Shown here piece by piece: positions 18,913 through 30,349 of a DNA stretch of 64,000 nucleotides (within the stretch, counting starts at the first letter, position 1; each line of letters begins with the position of its first letter). The position numbers were made by a program, and so were the translations under genes. The notes under the pieces were generated by a model, which was not told the DNA's origin, ran no database searches, and saw only the letters and a list, made by a program, of their open reading frames with translations. The stretch is taken from assembly GCF_037893015.1 (NCBI RefSeq), contig NC_133663.1, positions 217,662,740 through 217,726,739 of the forward strand, read 5' to 3'. The DNA is from Macrotis lagotis (lineage: Eukaryota > Chordata > Mammalia > Peramelemorphia > Peramelidae).

Positions 18913-19060
18913 TGAAGGAATTAGAATTGGGAAGGAATAAACAAAACTCTTAATCTTTCCAGACATGACCTAGAGAATCCCAAAAAATCATCTAAAAAAC
19001 TGCTAGAAATATTTAGCAACTTTACCCAAGTTGTAGGATATGAAATAAACTCACATAAAT
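18913..19060 (+). mobile_element. L1 ORF2 fragment, right flank of the provirus
   Basis: tgaaggaattagaattggga and following match the L1 RT region seen at 56834 onward, including the block after FADD, up to ataaactcacataaa. About 150 bases remain. It is not the continuation of the L1 5' UTR on the left side of the provirus. Confidence 0.85.
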
Positions 19061-19104
19061 TGGCTCCAGGACCAGGGATCTGTCTGCTGTGCCACTCAGT
19101 TACC
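19061..19104 (-). mobile_element. SINE head fragment (antisense)
   Basis: tctgctgtgccactcagtta resembles the reversed head of the local CORE-SINE (cactgtgccacctagctgcc). Only about 45 bases remain. Confidence 0.4.
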
Positions 19105-19317
19105 CTACAGCAGAGTTGGAGTGAAAGGAGAGAGAAAACATAGTACATGGTAGTGGAGAAATAAGGAACGAGGGAGTTGCAATCAGCAATGGCAACGGTG
19201 GAAAAATACGGAACTAAATTTGCAATGGACTTACCATAAATAATGTGATCCACCCATGACAGAGTTGTTGGTGTTGGAACAAAGACTGAAGAACATTTAT
19301 TATTATTATTATTTGGG

Positions 19318-19458
19318 GGAGGGTGCAGGGCAAATGGGGCTGGGTGGCCTGCCTGGAAAGGCATAGCAGGGTGATCGGTGGTTGTCTGAGGCTGGATTTG
19401 GACCTGGGTGCTCCTGGCTCAAGGGACAATGCTCTGTGCACCACCCAGCCACCCCTAC
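19318..19458 (-). mobile_element. CORE-SINE (antisense), GC-rich variant 1
   Basis: The reversed SINE order is clear (ggcctgcctggaaaggcata; gtctgaggctggatttggac; ctctgtgcaccacccagcca), but it is richer in GC than the other copies. It is preceded by (ATT)n and followed by actattattactatt, consistent with insertion in an ATT-rich target. Confidence 0.8.
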
Positions 19459-19497
19459 TATTATTACTATTTTATTTTATTTGGGGTCTTTTTTTTC

Positions 19498-19648
19498 TTC
19501 TTTTTGGTTTTTGCAGGGCAGTGGGGATCATGTGGCTTGCATGTCACATGGCTGGGTGATTGTTGGGTCTACGGGGCTGGATGTGGGCTCAGGTGCTTGT
19601 GGATCCAGGGCTGGTGCTTAATCCATTTCGCCACCTGGCCATACCTAC
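19498..19648 (-). mobile_element. CORE-SINE (antisense), GC-rich variant 2
   Basis: A second reversed SINE copy (gtttttgcagggcagtgggg; ggatccagggctggtgctta; atttcgccacctggccatac) again has an ATT-rich sequence on both sides (actattattactatt and aattattactattatt). With the preceding copy it forms a tandem pair in one orientation. Confidence 0.8.
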
Positions 19649-19654
19649 AATTAT

Positions 19655-20214
19655 TACTATTATTTTTTTTATTTTCATTTGTTTTCTCTCCATATTACTT
19701 TATCTCTCAAGCAAGTCTATATTTATGCGGGGAGGAGGTATTTTGTTTACTATCAAACAAGAATATTTTATTAATGTAAAAAGAAACATTTGTACAAAAT
19801 GAGAATAAAAAAATAAAAAATAAAAAATAAAAATAAATAAAACAGTGTGAGGTTAAAAATTGATTATAATTTAATGTAATTCAAGACTCTTGAAAAGTCT
19901 ACTTCTAATGAGAAAGAAGAGGAAAGGGAACTTAATAACTTTGAGGCAAAGCTACTTATCAAACACTGAATCTGTGATGGTGCTTAGATAACACTTTGAA
20001 TTTATCAAGCAATCAATTAATCAAGTTTTGATTGATGATATCTGATTAATAGTACTTGCATGATTAATAACACCAGGTGAAGAGGAAGAAAGATTTATCA
20101 TTTCATAGGGAAAGAAGGGAGTGTGTGAACAATGATTAAAATCTATTCAATTGATTTCACACAGAGGGAATAAGATACATTCCCACTTGGATTTAAAATC
20201 TATGCTACACTTCA
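19655..20214. other. AT-rich DNA with (AAAAT)n
   Basis: No family was recognised except a degenerate (A4-6T)n stretch at 19801-19842. The rest is AT-rich and without a gene. Confidence 0.5.
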
Positions 20215-21544
20215 GTAAAAGGGGGTGGATGGGAAAGGGAAAGACAGGGGAAGAAGGGACTGATAAAAGGAAAGAGAGGTATAAGTAAAATAAACTTAAA
20301 GATAAATTTTAAAAGAAATTTTAAATTTGAAAGGGAGTAAAACTCTAATGAGGAGGAATAAAAAAAATGGAAAGAGAAAATATAAAAGGGGAAAGATAGC
20401 ATGAAGGAAAATACAGAAAGAGTAATCCTAATTGGAAATGTGAATGTGATGACTTGTCCTATAAAACAGGACCAGATAGCAGAATGGAATAAAAACCAGA
20501 ATCCTACAATATGCTGTTTAAAAGAAACACATTTGAAGCAAAGAGATACACAGAGGGAAAATATAAAGAATGGAGCAAAATATACTATGCTTCAGCGGAA
20601 GTAAAAAAAAACCAGGGGCAGTGAATCTGATATAATGTAAAACAAAAGTAAAAATAGATTCCCATTAAAAGGAATAAGGAAGGAAACTATATCTTCTTAA
20701 AAGGCATCATAGGTAATGAAATTTTGTCATTATTAAACATGTATGAACCTAGTGATATAGCACCAAAATTCTTACAAGAAAAGTTGAATGAGTGAATTAC
20801 AAGGAGACATAGACAACAAAACTTTAATAATGGGGGACCTCAACATCCCTCTCTCAGAAGTAAATGAAGTTACATAAAAAATAAGCAAGAAGGAAGTTAA
20901 GAAGATGAATGAAATATTAGAAAACTAACAAATGATTTACTTCTGGAGAAAATAAATAAGGATATAAAGGAATATACCTTTTTTTTGCAGTACATCACAC
21001 CTATACTAAAATTGACCTTGTACTAGGGAATAAAAGCCTTATAATCAGATGCCAAAAAGAAGAAATAATAAATGCATTCTTCTCAGTCCATGATACAATA
21101 AAAATTACATTTAATAAAGGGTCATAGAAAAAGAAACCAAAAAATAATTGGAAACTAAATAACTTAATTTTTAATACTGAATGGATCAAACAGCAAATCA
21201 TAAAAATAATCAATAATTATATGTAAGAAAATGATAATAATGAGACATCATATCAAAATTTATGGGAAGCAGTCAATGCAGTTTTGAGGGGAACCTTTAT
21301 ATCTGTAAATGTTTATAAGAATAGAGAAAGAGGAGATCAATGAATTGGGTATGCAATAAAACCCTTAGAAAAAGAACAATTAAAGTCCCCAATTAAATAC
21401 CAGATTAGAAATTTGAAAATCTAGGGAAAAATTAATAAAATTGAACGCAAGAAAACAATGTATCTAATAAATAAAACTAAGAGTTGGTTATATGAAAAAG
21501 TCAGTGAAATAAATAAACCTTTTATTTTTAACAAAGAAAGAATA

Positions 21545-21695
21545 AGGTGGTTAGGTGGTGCAATGGATAAAGCACCGGCCCTGGAGTCAGGAGTACCTGA
21601 GTTCAAATCCAGCCTCAGACACTTAATAATTACTTAGCTGTGTGGCCTTGGGCAAGTTACTTAGCCCCATTTGCCTTGCAAAAGCCTAAAAAAAA
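21545..21695 (+). mobile_element. Marsupial CORE-SINE (sense) inside L1
   Basis: A well-kept head (ggtggtgcaatggataaagc), B-box-like gagttcaaatccagc, the core agctgtgtggccttgggcaa and an A-rich tail. It interrupts L1 ORF2 and is one of the closest copies to the family consensus in this window. Confidence 0.93.
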
Positions 21696-21799
21696 TAAAG
21701 AAGAAAACAAAAATTACTAGCATCAAAAATGAAAAGGGTAAACTAACTACCAATGAGGAGGAAATTAAAGAGATAATTTGGAGCTATTTTGCTGAACTT

Positions 21800-21915
21800 T
21801 TGCCATTAGGGTACACAATTTTCTTCTCGTTCTGCTCATCTCACTCATCATTAGTTAGCAAGTCTTTTCAGGCTTCTCTGAATTCCCTTCCACCTTGGTT
21901 TCTAATACAACAATA
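21800..21915 (-). mobile_element. Inverted L1 3'-region piece inside a sense L1
   Basis: ttctcgttctgctcatctca and agcaagtcttttcaggcttc match the antisense L1 3' regions at 32300-32350 and 38345-38385. The piece interrupts the sense ORF2 between an endonuclease/RT-linker block and the block that begins cctaaaaaaaagtcttcggg. No tail or target duplication was identified. Confidence 0.55.
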
Positions 21916-22513
21916 GTGTGGAAAATAAATTTAAGCCATCAATAAATTCCCTAAAAAAAAGTCTTCGGGTCCAGATGGATTTACAAGTGAATTCTACCAA
22001 ATATTTAAGTAACAATTATTTCTTATCTATATAAATTATTTTAAAAAATAGTACAAGTTCTGTCACATTCCTTTTATCATACCAATATGGTCCTGATACC
22101 AAAACCAGCAAGAACCAAACAGACAGAAAAAATTACAAACCAATCGGACTGATGAACATGTAAAGGAAGGGGGCCTAGCTCTACCATATCTAAAATTATA
22201 TTATAAAGCAGCTATCATCAAAACTGCCTGTTCAAGAAACAGATAACTAGATCAGTTGATTAGTAAAGGTTCAAAAGAAATAGTAGTAAATGAAATTATT
22301 CTACTGTTTGTCAAACCCAAAGACATTAGCTTCAGGGATAAGAACTCACTATCTGACAAATCTTATTGGGAAAACTAGAAAACACTATGACAAAAACTAG
22401 GTCTAGATCCACATCTCATACCGTATACCAATGTAGGGTGAAAATGGGTCCAGGATTTAGATATAAATGGTGAAAACATAGATAAATAAATAGACCAAAA
22501 TAGATTCTATCAG

Positions 22514-22665
22514 GGCAGCTGGGTGGCACACTGAATAGGGCACCAGCCCTAGAGTCAAGAGTACCTGAGTTCAAATCTAATCTCAGACACTTAAGAATTA
22601 CCTAGCTGTGTGGCCTTGGCCAAGCCACTTAACCCCACTTGCCTTGCAAAAAAACCTAAAACAAT
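22514..22665 (+). mobile_element. Marsupial CORE-SINE (sense) inside L1
   Basis: A full-length copy flanked by a perfect 10-base target duplication, attctatcag, at 22504-22513 and 22666-22675. This implies it is younger than the host L1. Confidence 0.95.
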
Positions 22666-22970
22666 ATTCTATCAGATCTATGGAAAGGGGATACATTTAT
22701 GACCAAACAAGAAATAGAGTACATTGTAAATTTCAAAATGAATGACTTTTGACTATATTAAATTAAATTAAAAAGTTTTTGAACTAAAATTAATGCTGCC
22801 AAAAATTAGAAGGAAAGCAGAAAGCTAAGAAACAATCTTCACAGCTGGGAGTTCTGATAAAGGTCTCATTTCTAAAATATACAGAGAACTGCATGAAATT
22901 TTTCAAGTTGTAAGTCATTCCCCAATGGATGAATGGCCAACGTATATGAATAGACAGTTTTCAAATGAAG

Positions 22971-22975
<5 letters not shown>

Positions 22976-23026
<51 letters not shown>

Positions 23027-23155
23027 TATACATATACATGTGTATATACACACATATACATACACATACACATATACATACACAATCACATACATATGCA
23101 TATGCATGTGTGTATACATCTGCATATGCATATGCATATGCATATACATATACAC
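22976..23155. repeat. (TA)n and CATATA/GCATAT microsatellite inside L1
   Basis: A (TA)n tract of about 40 bases passes into (CATATA)n, (CACATA)n and (GCATAT)n blocks, replacing L1 sequence between gaagaaat and aaaaagctccaaatcatt. Its alternating purine-pyrimidine order makes several open frames on both strands that are not genes. Confidence 0.9.
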
Positions 23156-24099
23156 ATGGAAAAAAGCTCCAAATCATTATTGATTGGAGAAATGCAAATA
23201 AAAACAATTCTCAGATACTACCTCACACTTATCAGATGGACAAAACAGGAAAATGATCAATATTGGACAGGTTGTGGAAGGATTGGGACTTCAATGCATT
23301 ACTGGTGGAATTGTGAACTGATCCAACCATTCTGGAGAGCAATATGGAAATATGACCAAAGAGCAATAAAACTATTTATACCCTTTGACCCCCAGCAATT
23401 CTAATTCTAGGTCTATATCCAGAAATATAAAACCGTAAAAGACAGGATAAATCCCATATATTCCAAAATATTCATAGCACCTCTTTTTGTAGTGGCAAAG
23501 AATTGGAAATTGAGGGGATGTCCATCAATTGGGGAATGGATAAACAAGAATTTTATGAATTTTATGGAATTCGGTTGTTCTATAAGAAATCATAAATGGT
23601 CAGACTCTAGAGAAGCATGAAATGAATTATAGAATCTTATGTTGAAAAAAGGGAGCAGAACCAAGAGAACAATTTACACATTAACAATATTGTGAGATCA
23701 TCAACCCATCTGATGGATGCAGCTCCTCTCAGCAGTTCAGAGTTAGAACAACCCTCTCAGACATGAACAATGCTATCCCCACCCAGAGGAAAACAAAACA
23801 AAACAAAACATAACCAAACAAAAACAATCCTTCAGAATCTTATGAACACTGCATTCACTTTAAAAAAAATATCTCATGTATTTCTTTCCTTTATTCTTAC
23901 TTCCTCGTTCCAAAAATGACTAATCTGTGAAATTATTAACAAAAATGTTTATGTACAATATTAACCTGAATGTCTGCTGTTGAGGGCAGGGGAATGGGAA
24001 GGGAATGTGTAATGAAATTTGTAGCTTAAAAATGTACATAGGCATATGGATGATTGTTGAAAAGCTTTTATGATCTGTGTTTAGAAAAAAAAATGTCAA

Positions 24100-24165
24100 C
24101 AAAATAATTGCCCAACACATTGCCTGAAACACAGTAGGTGTTATATAACTACTTATTACTGTCCC
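24100..24165 (+). mobile_element. Old SINE/L2-type 3' tail
   Basis: acattgcctgaaacacagta followed by ggtgttatataac resembles the shared 3' end of MIR and L2 elements. Only a short fragment is present. Confidence 0.4.
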
Positions 24166-24464
24166 TTCATAATATCAGCTGTAAATGATAAGAAATGATT
24201 AAAAAAAAGAAATAATAAAAAAAGAAATGATTAAGCATTATGGACTTCTCAAACTATTTGTACACAATAATTTACCTCTTAGAAAAATTACCTGTGACTT
24301 TTTTAAAAAGATTTTAAAAATTCTTATTGGCATTCTTGCTTAATATTAAGCAATGCTACAATGGGAAATTACAGGTGTAATTCAGAGATAAAGAATTAAC
24401 AAAGTTAATGTTTCTGAAAGTTTTCCTTGTGGTTTTAACTCCAATACATAGCTATTTTCATATT

Positions 24465-24590
24465 GTTCCCCCATTAGATTAGAAGATCCTTGAGGGCAAA
24501 GACTGTTTTACCGTTCTTTATATTCTCAATACTTAGCACTGTGACTGGACCATAATATGAATTTAATACTTATTAAATTCTTTCCTCTTT
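24465..24590 (+). mobile_element. L2/MIR 3' end fragment
   Basis: agatccttgagggcaaagac, then caatacttagcactgtgact and a (T)AATA-type end match the conserved L2 3' terminus. Confidence 0.65.
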
Positions 24591-24649
24591 CCTCTACCAT
24601 CCATATCTATTCAATTATCAAGGACCCATTTTATTTTTTTGAAAGCTTT

Positions 24650-25290
24650 TCATAAATGCTCTCTTCTCTCCTTTAATACTTCCACCACCTAGGGACAGGT
24701 CCTCATCACCTTCTGTCCAATCTCTTTCAATAATTGATTGATTCTCTTGCTTCTATTCTATTCCATTTATACTCAGCTATTAATCTTCCTACAGTGTAGG
24801 TAGGACCATTTCTCAATGTTATTCATAATATTTTACTGATCTTCAAAAGCAAATATAAATCTTCTGAGAGGTTTTAATGGTTTTATTAACTCAAGTGCTT
24901 TCTAACATTTTAGTCATTTTTTATTAGTCACAACATATTCTGTGATACAGTGACATTAGACACATTCCTCTGCATTTTTATTGATTGTACTCCTCATCAG
25001 GAATTTCCTCCCTCTTAAACTCCCTCTACTAAATTTCTTAGTTTCCTTCATATCCTAGCTAAATTTTCACTTTCTGCTTGATGACTTTCTTGACTCTCTT
25101 TGTGTTCCTACTTCTCTCTGTTTTCCCCCCACTTTATTTTGCCTATCTGCTGTTTGTACTTAGTTGTTTGCATGCTGTCTCCTTATTACTCTTTGAGCTT
25201 CTTGAGAGCAATAACTGCTTTTGTGCCTGTCTATGGAGATCCAATATTAACACTGTATCTGACAGTAGTAGGAATTTAATAACAATATGC
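24650..25290 (+). mobile_element. Ancient L2 LINE 3' part
   Basis: In order: an L2 ORF2 C-terminal block (ggtcctcatcaccttctgtc), ctcagctattaatcttccta, a 3' UTR (ttgtacttagttgtttgcat) and the end block ctttgagcttcttgagagca. It is strongly diverged. Open frames across it (such as 25078-25314) are not functional L2 protein. Confidence 0.65.
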
Positions 25291-25294
25291 TGGC

Positions 25295-26440
25295 TTGTGA
25301 AGTTGACTTCATGATTTGATAAAGTTAGAAAACCTTAGAAATTAAACCACAATAAGAGTTCATGAACATAGGAATGGTACATTTGTGAATCACAGCAAGT
25401 ATGACCATCTCAGTGTAGCTGAAGTAGAGTGAAGTAGTTTCAAGGAAAATGAATAAACTGAGGAAATGGAATTATAGAATGCTCTAAGTGAGTATCAATA
25501 TGTATGGTGAAAGTCCTTTAATATACAGGAATTAGAAGAAAGAAAAACTTGTAGGTAAAGAATGGATGTCACTGAAGAATGAGCTCAGGTGAATTAATTT
25601 CTCTAGTAGTAAGATCTCAGTGGAGTCCTCTCAAGGAGTTAGGCAGAAGTTTGTATAAGGAAATCTGGTTTTGTCGAGAGAAACATGACATTTTCTAGCA
25701 TAGGCTTTGAGGAGTTGATTGATGAATATAATTGCTGAAAGGATAAGAGCTGGAAAGGTGAAAGGGATGTTTGAGGAGGAATGAAAAAGTTTTGAGGAAA
25801 AAAACATTGTGATAGGTTTAGTAAATAAAAAAAAAAATCTACGAAGTTTGCCTTGCTGCAATAAATAACCATTTGAAATTTGGAAATAATATATTCCACC
25901 TTTAATCTTCCATTCAGCTGCAACCTGAAAGTATTTACTAGTTTCTTGATTATTATTTGAATTGGCTCTCTTTGAGGACATTCGGTGAAATTTAGTAGTG
26001 TTTACAACTCCTCCATTACTTTTCACATTTGTATATTTAAAAGTAGGAATATTGTTTGGCAGTTTTGTTGTAGATGAGATAAAAAGGGAGACAATATCAG
26101 ATTGTGATAATTCAGAATAGAAATTATGATACTCTTAATTAACATTGAGGTAATGTAAATGGGCGAGGGGAGATGCAAGAGATGTTATGAAGATAGAATT
26201 GAAAATCCCTGGAAACCAACTGCTTGTGATCAGATTAGAAAAACAGAAGAGTTAGTACTAATTTCACATTTTTTAACCTAGATATTATGAATAACTGTAG
26301 AGTCTGCCAAATAAGCTTGAAAATTAAAAAAGGGTAGATATGAGAATTAAGATGATGAATTCACTTTTGAACATGTTCAATTTGAAAGTTTCACTAATAC
26401 AACAAGGTAAAGATGAGCAGCAGACATTGAAATGTTTGCA
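25295..26440. other. Unassigned AT-rich DNA
   Basis: No repeat family could be assigned. Frames of 131 and 94 codons on the minus strand near 25631-26026 overlap each other, show no domain and are probably chance. Confidence 0.45.
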
Positions 26441-26444
26441 TAAA

Positions 26445-26640
26445 GGCAGAATAACATAATGGGTATAAAACTGAACTTAGACTCAGACAGACCTTGGTTA
26501 TATTCTTCCTCTGACATTCTCTAGCTGAGTGACTCACATTTTAACCACTTTAATCCTTAGCTTCCTCACCTGTACAATGAAGTTTTTGGATTCAATAAAC
26601 TCTAAGTTCCCTTCCAGTATTAAATTTTTTATCTATGAAA
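26445..26640 (+). mobile_element. Old CORE-SINE (sense)
   Basis: The order head-B box-core-tail is recognisable: ataatgggtataaaactgaa, tagctgagtgactcacattt, cctcacctgtacaatgaagt, aagttcccttccagtattaa. Diverged. Confidence 0.6.
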
Positions 26641-27004
26641 TACATTACTGAACTTAATGGGAAAGACTAGGATTTGGTAAATAGATTTACAAGTCATACA
26701 CAACCTAACAATAATTGAAACTATGGTGACTGAAGAAATAACAAAGTGAAAGGATACAGAGACAGAAAGGAAAAAATGATAGTCGGGGTACAACTCATTT
26801 CACTAGTGAATTACTAGGGATTCTTTTTCTTACATTAAACTAAAATCTGCTTCCCTCTAATCTCAATTCATTGCTCTTAGTTCTGCCCTAGGGGACTATG
26901 AAACATTTTATTCTTTAACCTGACAATACTGCCAGTGAACAAAAACAAACAGACCAAGGGAAAGATAATTATTGCTGATGCACTAACATTTATTACAGAA
27001 GTCC

Positions 27005-27160
27005 TCCTAAGATATTTTCAAGCTGTGTGATCTTGAGCAAGAGACTTAACCTATTCCTGGTTCAATTTCCTTATCTTTAAAATGATGGGGATTGAATTCA
27101 ATTGATTGAAATCATGAATTGAATTCAATTTCTAGCTCTTAATTTAAGATCAAAATGATC
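27005..27160 (+). mobile_element. Old CORE-SINE fragment (sense)
   Basis: agctgtgtgatcttgagcaa, ttccttatctttaaaatgat and tctagctcttaatttaagat match the core and 3' half of the same SINE family as the preceding copy. Confidence 0.6.
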
Positions 27161-27394
27161 ATATAGAATTAAAAAGAAAGTCTCTAAAAAGGTTACCAAG
27201 ATTATTCAAACTAATTGATTTGTCAATAGAATCATATTCACATCTATAGACAGATGATACATAGATATATGGATACACAGATAGATAGATAGAGCTATAA
27301 AGAAAAGCTGACTCAGGAACAAAATGATTAAAAAAATCTAATGTCAATCAATTCAAGTAAACAGATATTGATTAGTCATTTTCTGTGTCCCAGG

Positions 27395-27600
27395 GATAGC
27401 ATTTAATCTGGAGTCAAAAAAACATATGTTCAAATCTGACCTCAGATACTTCCCAGCTATATGGCCGTTGCCTCAGTTTACTCAACTGTAAGATTAGCTG
27501 AAGAAGGAAATAATAAATCACTCCAGTATCTGCCAGAAAAAACCCCAATTAAGTCATTATACCACTGAAAAATGTCTCAGCAAATATTCCAGGACACCAG
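27395..27600 (+). mobile_element. MAR1-like CORE-SINE (sense)
   Basis: tctggagtcaaaaaaacata, ctgacctcagatacttccca, and the RTE-like tail gaagaaggaaataataaatc followed by actccagtatctgcc. The core is shortened. Confidence 0.65.
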
Positions 27601-27685
27601 AGATACCAAAGAAAAAGGGCATTGATAAATAAATGAACAAATTAATACATACATATTATAATCAACAAAAAATATAGATAAATAG

Positions 27686-27725
27686 AAAAAGAAAGAAAGA
27701 AAGAGAAAGAAAGAAAGAAAGAAAG

Positions 27726-27796
<71 letters not shown>

Positions 27797-27812
27797 AAAA
27801 GAAAGAAAGAAA
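27686..27812. repeat. (GAAA)n microsatellite
   Basis: About 30 GAAA units with two GAGAAA interruptions near the start and one AAAAAG near the end. It is probably length-variable. Confidence 0.95.
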
Positions 27813-28439
27813 TCCAAGTTTATGTGATTGTCATAGCATCACCTTCCTCTTGTCATGGTCTTCTTCTAAAATGAAGACAAACATTTTTAGATAGAATTGA
27901 TGACAGAATAATTTGAATGAATCCTGTCAAGGCAACATGGGACACAAAGTACAAACAAGCAAAAAAAAATCAAAACATATACAAAACATAGAAGAAGACA
28001 CTATTCTCAAGGGAATAAAAGAAGTTTTCCAGTACAAGGCATTTTAATTAGAACTTGAAGGAAACAAGAGAAGTGAAGAGGTATAAATAAGAGTACAGAC
28101 TATCCAGGCAATGGGAGGGCAGCTAGTTAAAATGTTCAGACTTGGAAGAACTGTCTTTTACAGGGAATAGAAAGAGTTGAATGCCACTGGACTGTAGATT
28201 ATGTGGTGAGCAGGATGGTTTAAAAAGTCAGAAAAGTATGAAGAGAACAAAATCAATCATGCAACATTTTTCACTTTTCCAGAGAACATTTTCTGAACAT
28301 TTTTTCCTTCAGAGCTTCTATCTTAGGGAATTATTATCTGGTTGGTCCCACAATTACAGGCAGAACACAACCATACTTTTCATTCTCCACTTCTGGAAAT
28401 AGGATGAAATCAATTTGAAATTCTTCTGGGTAGGGAATG

Positions 28440-28625
28440 GTCAAATGACTCCCTTAGGGACCCAATCACTATATCTGTACTATTCTGACTTCATACATTA
28501 TTTCCTTGTTTTCTTCTTTATTTGAAAGTAAGTTACTTGAGGACTAGTACTGAATTTGCTTTCTTATCTGCATACTTCAGTACTTAGCACAATGCAAGAT
28601 ATTTAATAGTTAATTAATTTCATTC
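28440..28625 (+). mobile_element. L2 3' end fragment
   Basis: A block resembling the L2 3' UTR is followed by gtaagttacttgaggactag and acttagcacaatgcaagata, the conserved L2 terminus in decayed form. Confidence 0.5.
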
Positions 28626-28629
28626 ATAC

Positions 28630-29012
28630 AAAAGTGAAAAAGGAAAAGTGACAGTCACTGTTACAAGAGAACTTAGATTTCTTGGGGAACGTAATATGCA
28701 TAATAATATGCAAAATATAAACAAAGTGAGTGCAAGGTAATTGGAGTAAGATAATTTCTAGCACTGGGAAGGAATGGAAGGGAATCAAGAAATTTAAAAT
28801 GTTAAGAACAGATTATTCAAAAACTTCATTCTTGTATATTATGCAAACCTTCTCCAGGAAGAGAGTCAAAAGGTCCTGTAAAAGGTAAGCAGTAAACAAC
28901 ATCACACATCAACAAAATTAAATTGACTGTATCTGGGCAGGAAGGAAGAAAGTAACTAGATATTACAGCAGAAGTAGAATGAAAATTAATTGTCTATGTA
29001 AAGTAAAAGCTA

Positions 29013-29057
<45 letters not shown>

Positions 29058-30340
29058 TCCATTTGCAACAAATGCCAATCAAAAGAAAAAACATAAAAAT
29101 GTAAATATGTCAAGTTCAATTAGACAGCCAAATCCCACAAATTGCAGTAAATTTTTAACTGGCATACATAATTTTATTTAAATTACTTAATTCTTTGAAA
29201 TTGTTTGACTCATTCATCATTTAAGTTTACATTACTGGACCTTCACTTTCATCATAATCAGATAATATTTCAATTTTTAATTGTATTACATGTTGTTTTA
29301 CAGTAAGCAAATGGTAGGTTTAATATTCTGCCTAATTTTTTCATTGATTCTCCATACACTAACATGTGGTCAAATTTATTAATGGTGCATGTAAACATTT
29401 AAATATTTTTCTAATATTATCCTCAGATGCTTAACTTTCTTGTGATTTTCTTAGATTTATCTAAGTCTTCAAGAGGCATATAGACATATACAACAATTAT
29501 AGTCAGATTAGAAAGGTATCTTTTTTCTTAAATTCCATTAAATACATAGACGCTATGGCATTTAAATGATTGTTAAATATTGATATTTCAATAATGCCTA
29601 TTCCATACTAATGCAGTTCTAAAGAATGTCTTCCCAAATATGTAGATTATTCTCATAAATATTTTAAATGAATGAGAATATAGACACCTAGGTTATTATT
29701 AATGCATTTTCAGTAGCTGGGAAACTACTTTAATTGATCATTTAATTGATACTTTAATCTTTTTTAACATAACAAATTCTGAGGTTTTTTCCTACGTCTT
29801 TGGTAAATTTTATTTCCTCAGATAATTTGTGAATTAATGAATCAATACCATGACAATTTTCTTGACTCTAGTAAAGATCACCTTGGGTCTAGATTACTTC
29901 TTTCCCCATGTTTATTATTTTTATTTTCATCTCTACCACTTCTATAAATACATATTCAAATATATTATTAAAATACAAAATTGCAATATACATTCCCATA
30001 CATTTTCTTATTAATATCTTTACAGATTTTTTTCAGTTTCTTCCTGAAGAAATAGAGCACATAATCTTTTGCTTTGCTATTTAAGTTTTTATAAATGAAT
30101 TTATATTCTAAATTTGTATTGACTGAATTGCAATTTATGTTCTCTTCTAGTATAAGTCAAATATTTGCAGATTAATGTTCTTTTTGGGGTCTTTTTGAAT
30201 TCTTGGTTGGTAACAAACGTAAATTAGATAAAATTCAATATAAAGTTTGACTCTTGATCTTTACTGTTTCTTTTGGCTCCACATTTAATGTCCCTTGGTT
30301 TCCTCAGTGTTACTTAGATATAATATTAATTTGAAAGAAT
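28630..30340. other. Unassigned AT-rich DNA with (TA)n
   Basis: No repeat or exon was recognised apart from a (TA)n tract at 29012-29054. The stretch is very AT-rich. Part of 30000-30340 may belong to the antisense L1 that is clear from about 30350. Confidence 0.4.
29012..29054. repeat. (TA)n microsatellite
   Basis: About 21 uninterrupted TA units in AT-rich unassigned DNA. Confidence 0.95.
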
Positions 30341-30349
30341 GTTCTCCAC

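Larger units (their letters stand above)
20215..24095 (+). mobile_element. L1 (older subfamily), ORF2 part, rearranged
   Basis: It starts in the purine-rich ORF1-ORF2 spacer, enters ORF2 near 20401 (the 67-codon open stretch there matches the endonuclease start; cctacaatatgctgtttaaa) and ends in a 3' UTR near 24095. Two sense CORE-SINEs (21545-21695 and 22514-22665) and a microsatellite (22976-23155) interrupt it. A small inverted L1 piece sits at about 21800-21915. At 22165 the sequence jumps from early RT to the region normally after the RT catalytic site, so RT is largely deleted. Confidence 0.85.

Noticed and set aside
22925..23404. 159-codon open frame on the plus strand with companion frames on both strands
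   Set aside because: It consists largely of Tyr-Ile and His-Ile repeats translated from the TA/CATATA microsatellite inside an L1; not a gene.
23801..23825. aaaac/aacaa short tandem units, checked as CRISPR-like or origin-like repeats
   Set aside because: Low-complexity L1 3' UTR sequence; no spaced identical repeats and no prokaryotic context.
25631..26026. 131-codon minus-strand frame
   Set aside because: No recognisable domain, overlaps a second frame of similar length, biased composition; most likely chance.
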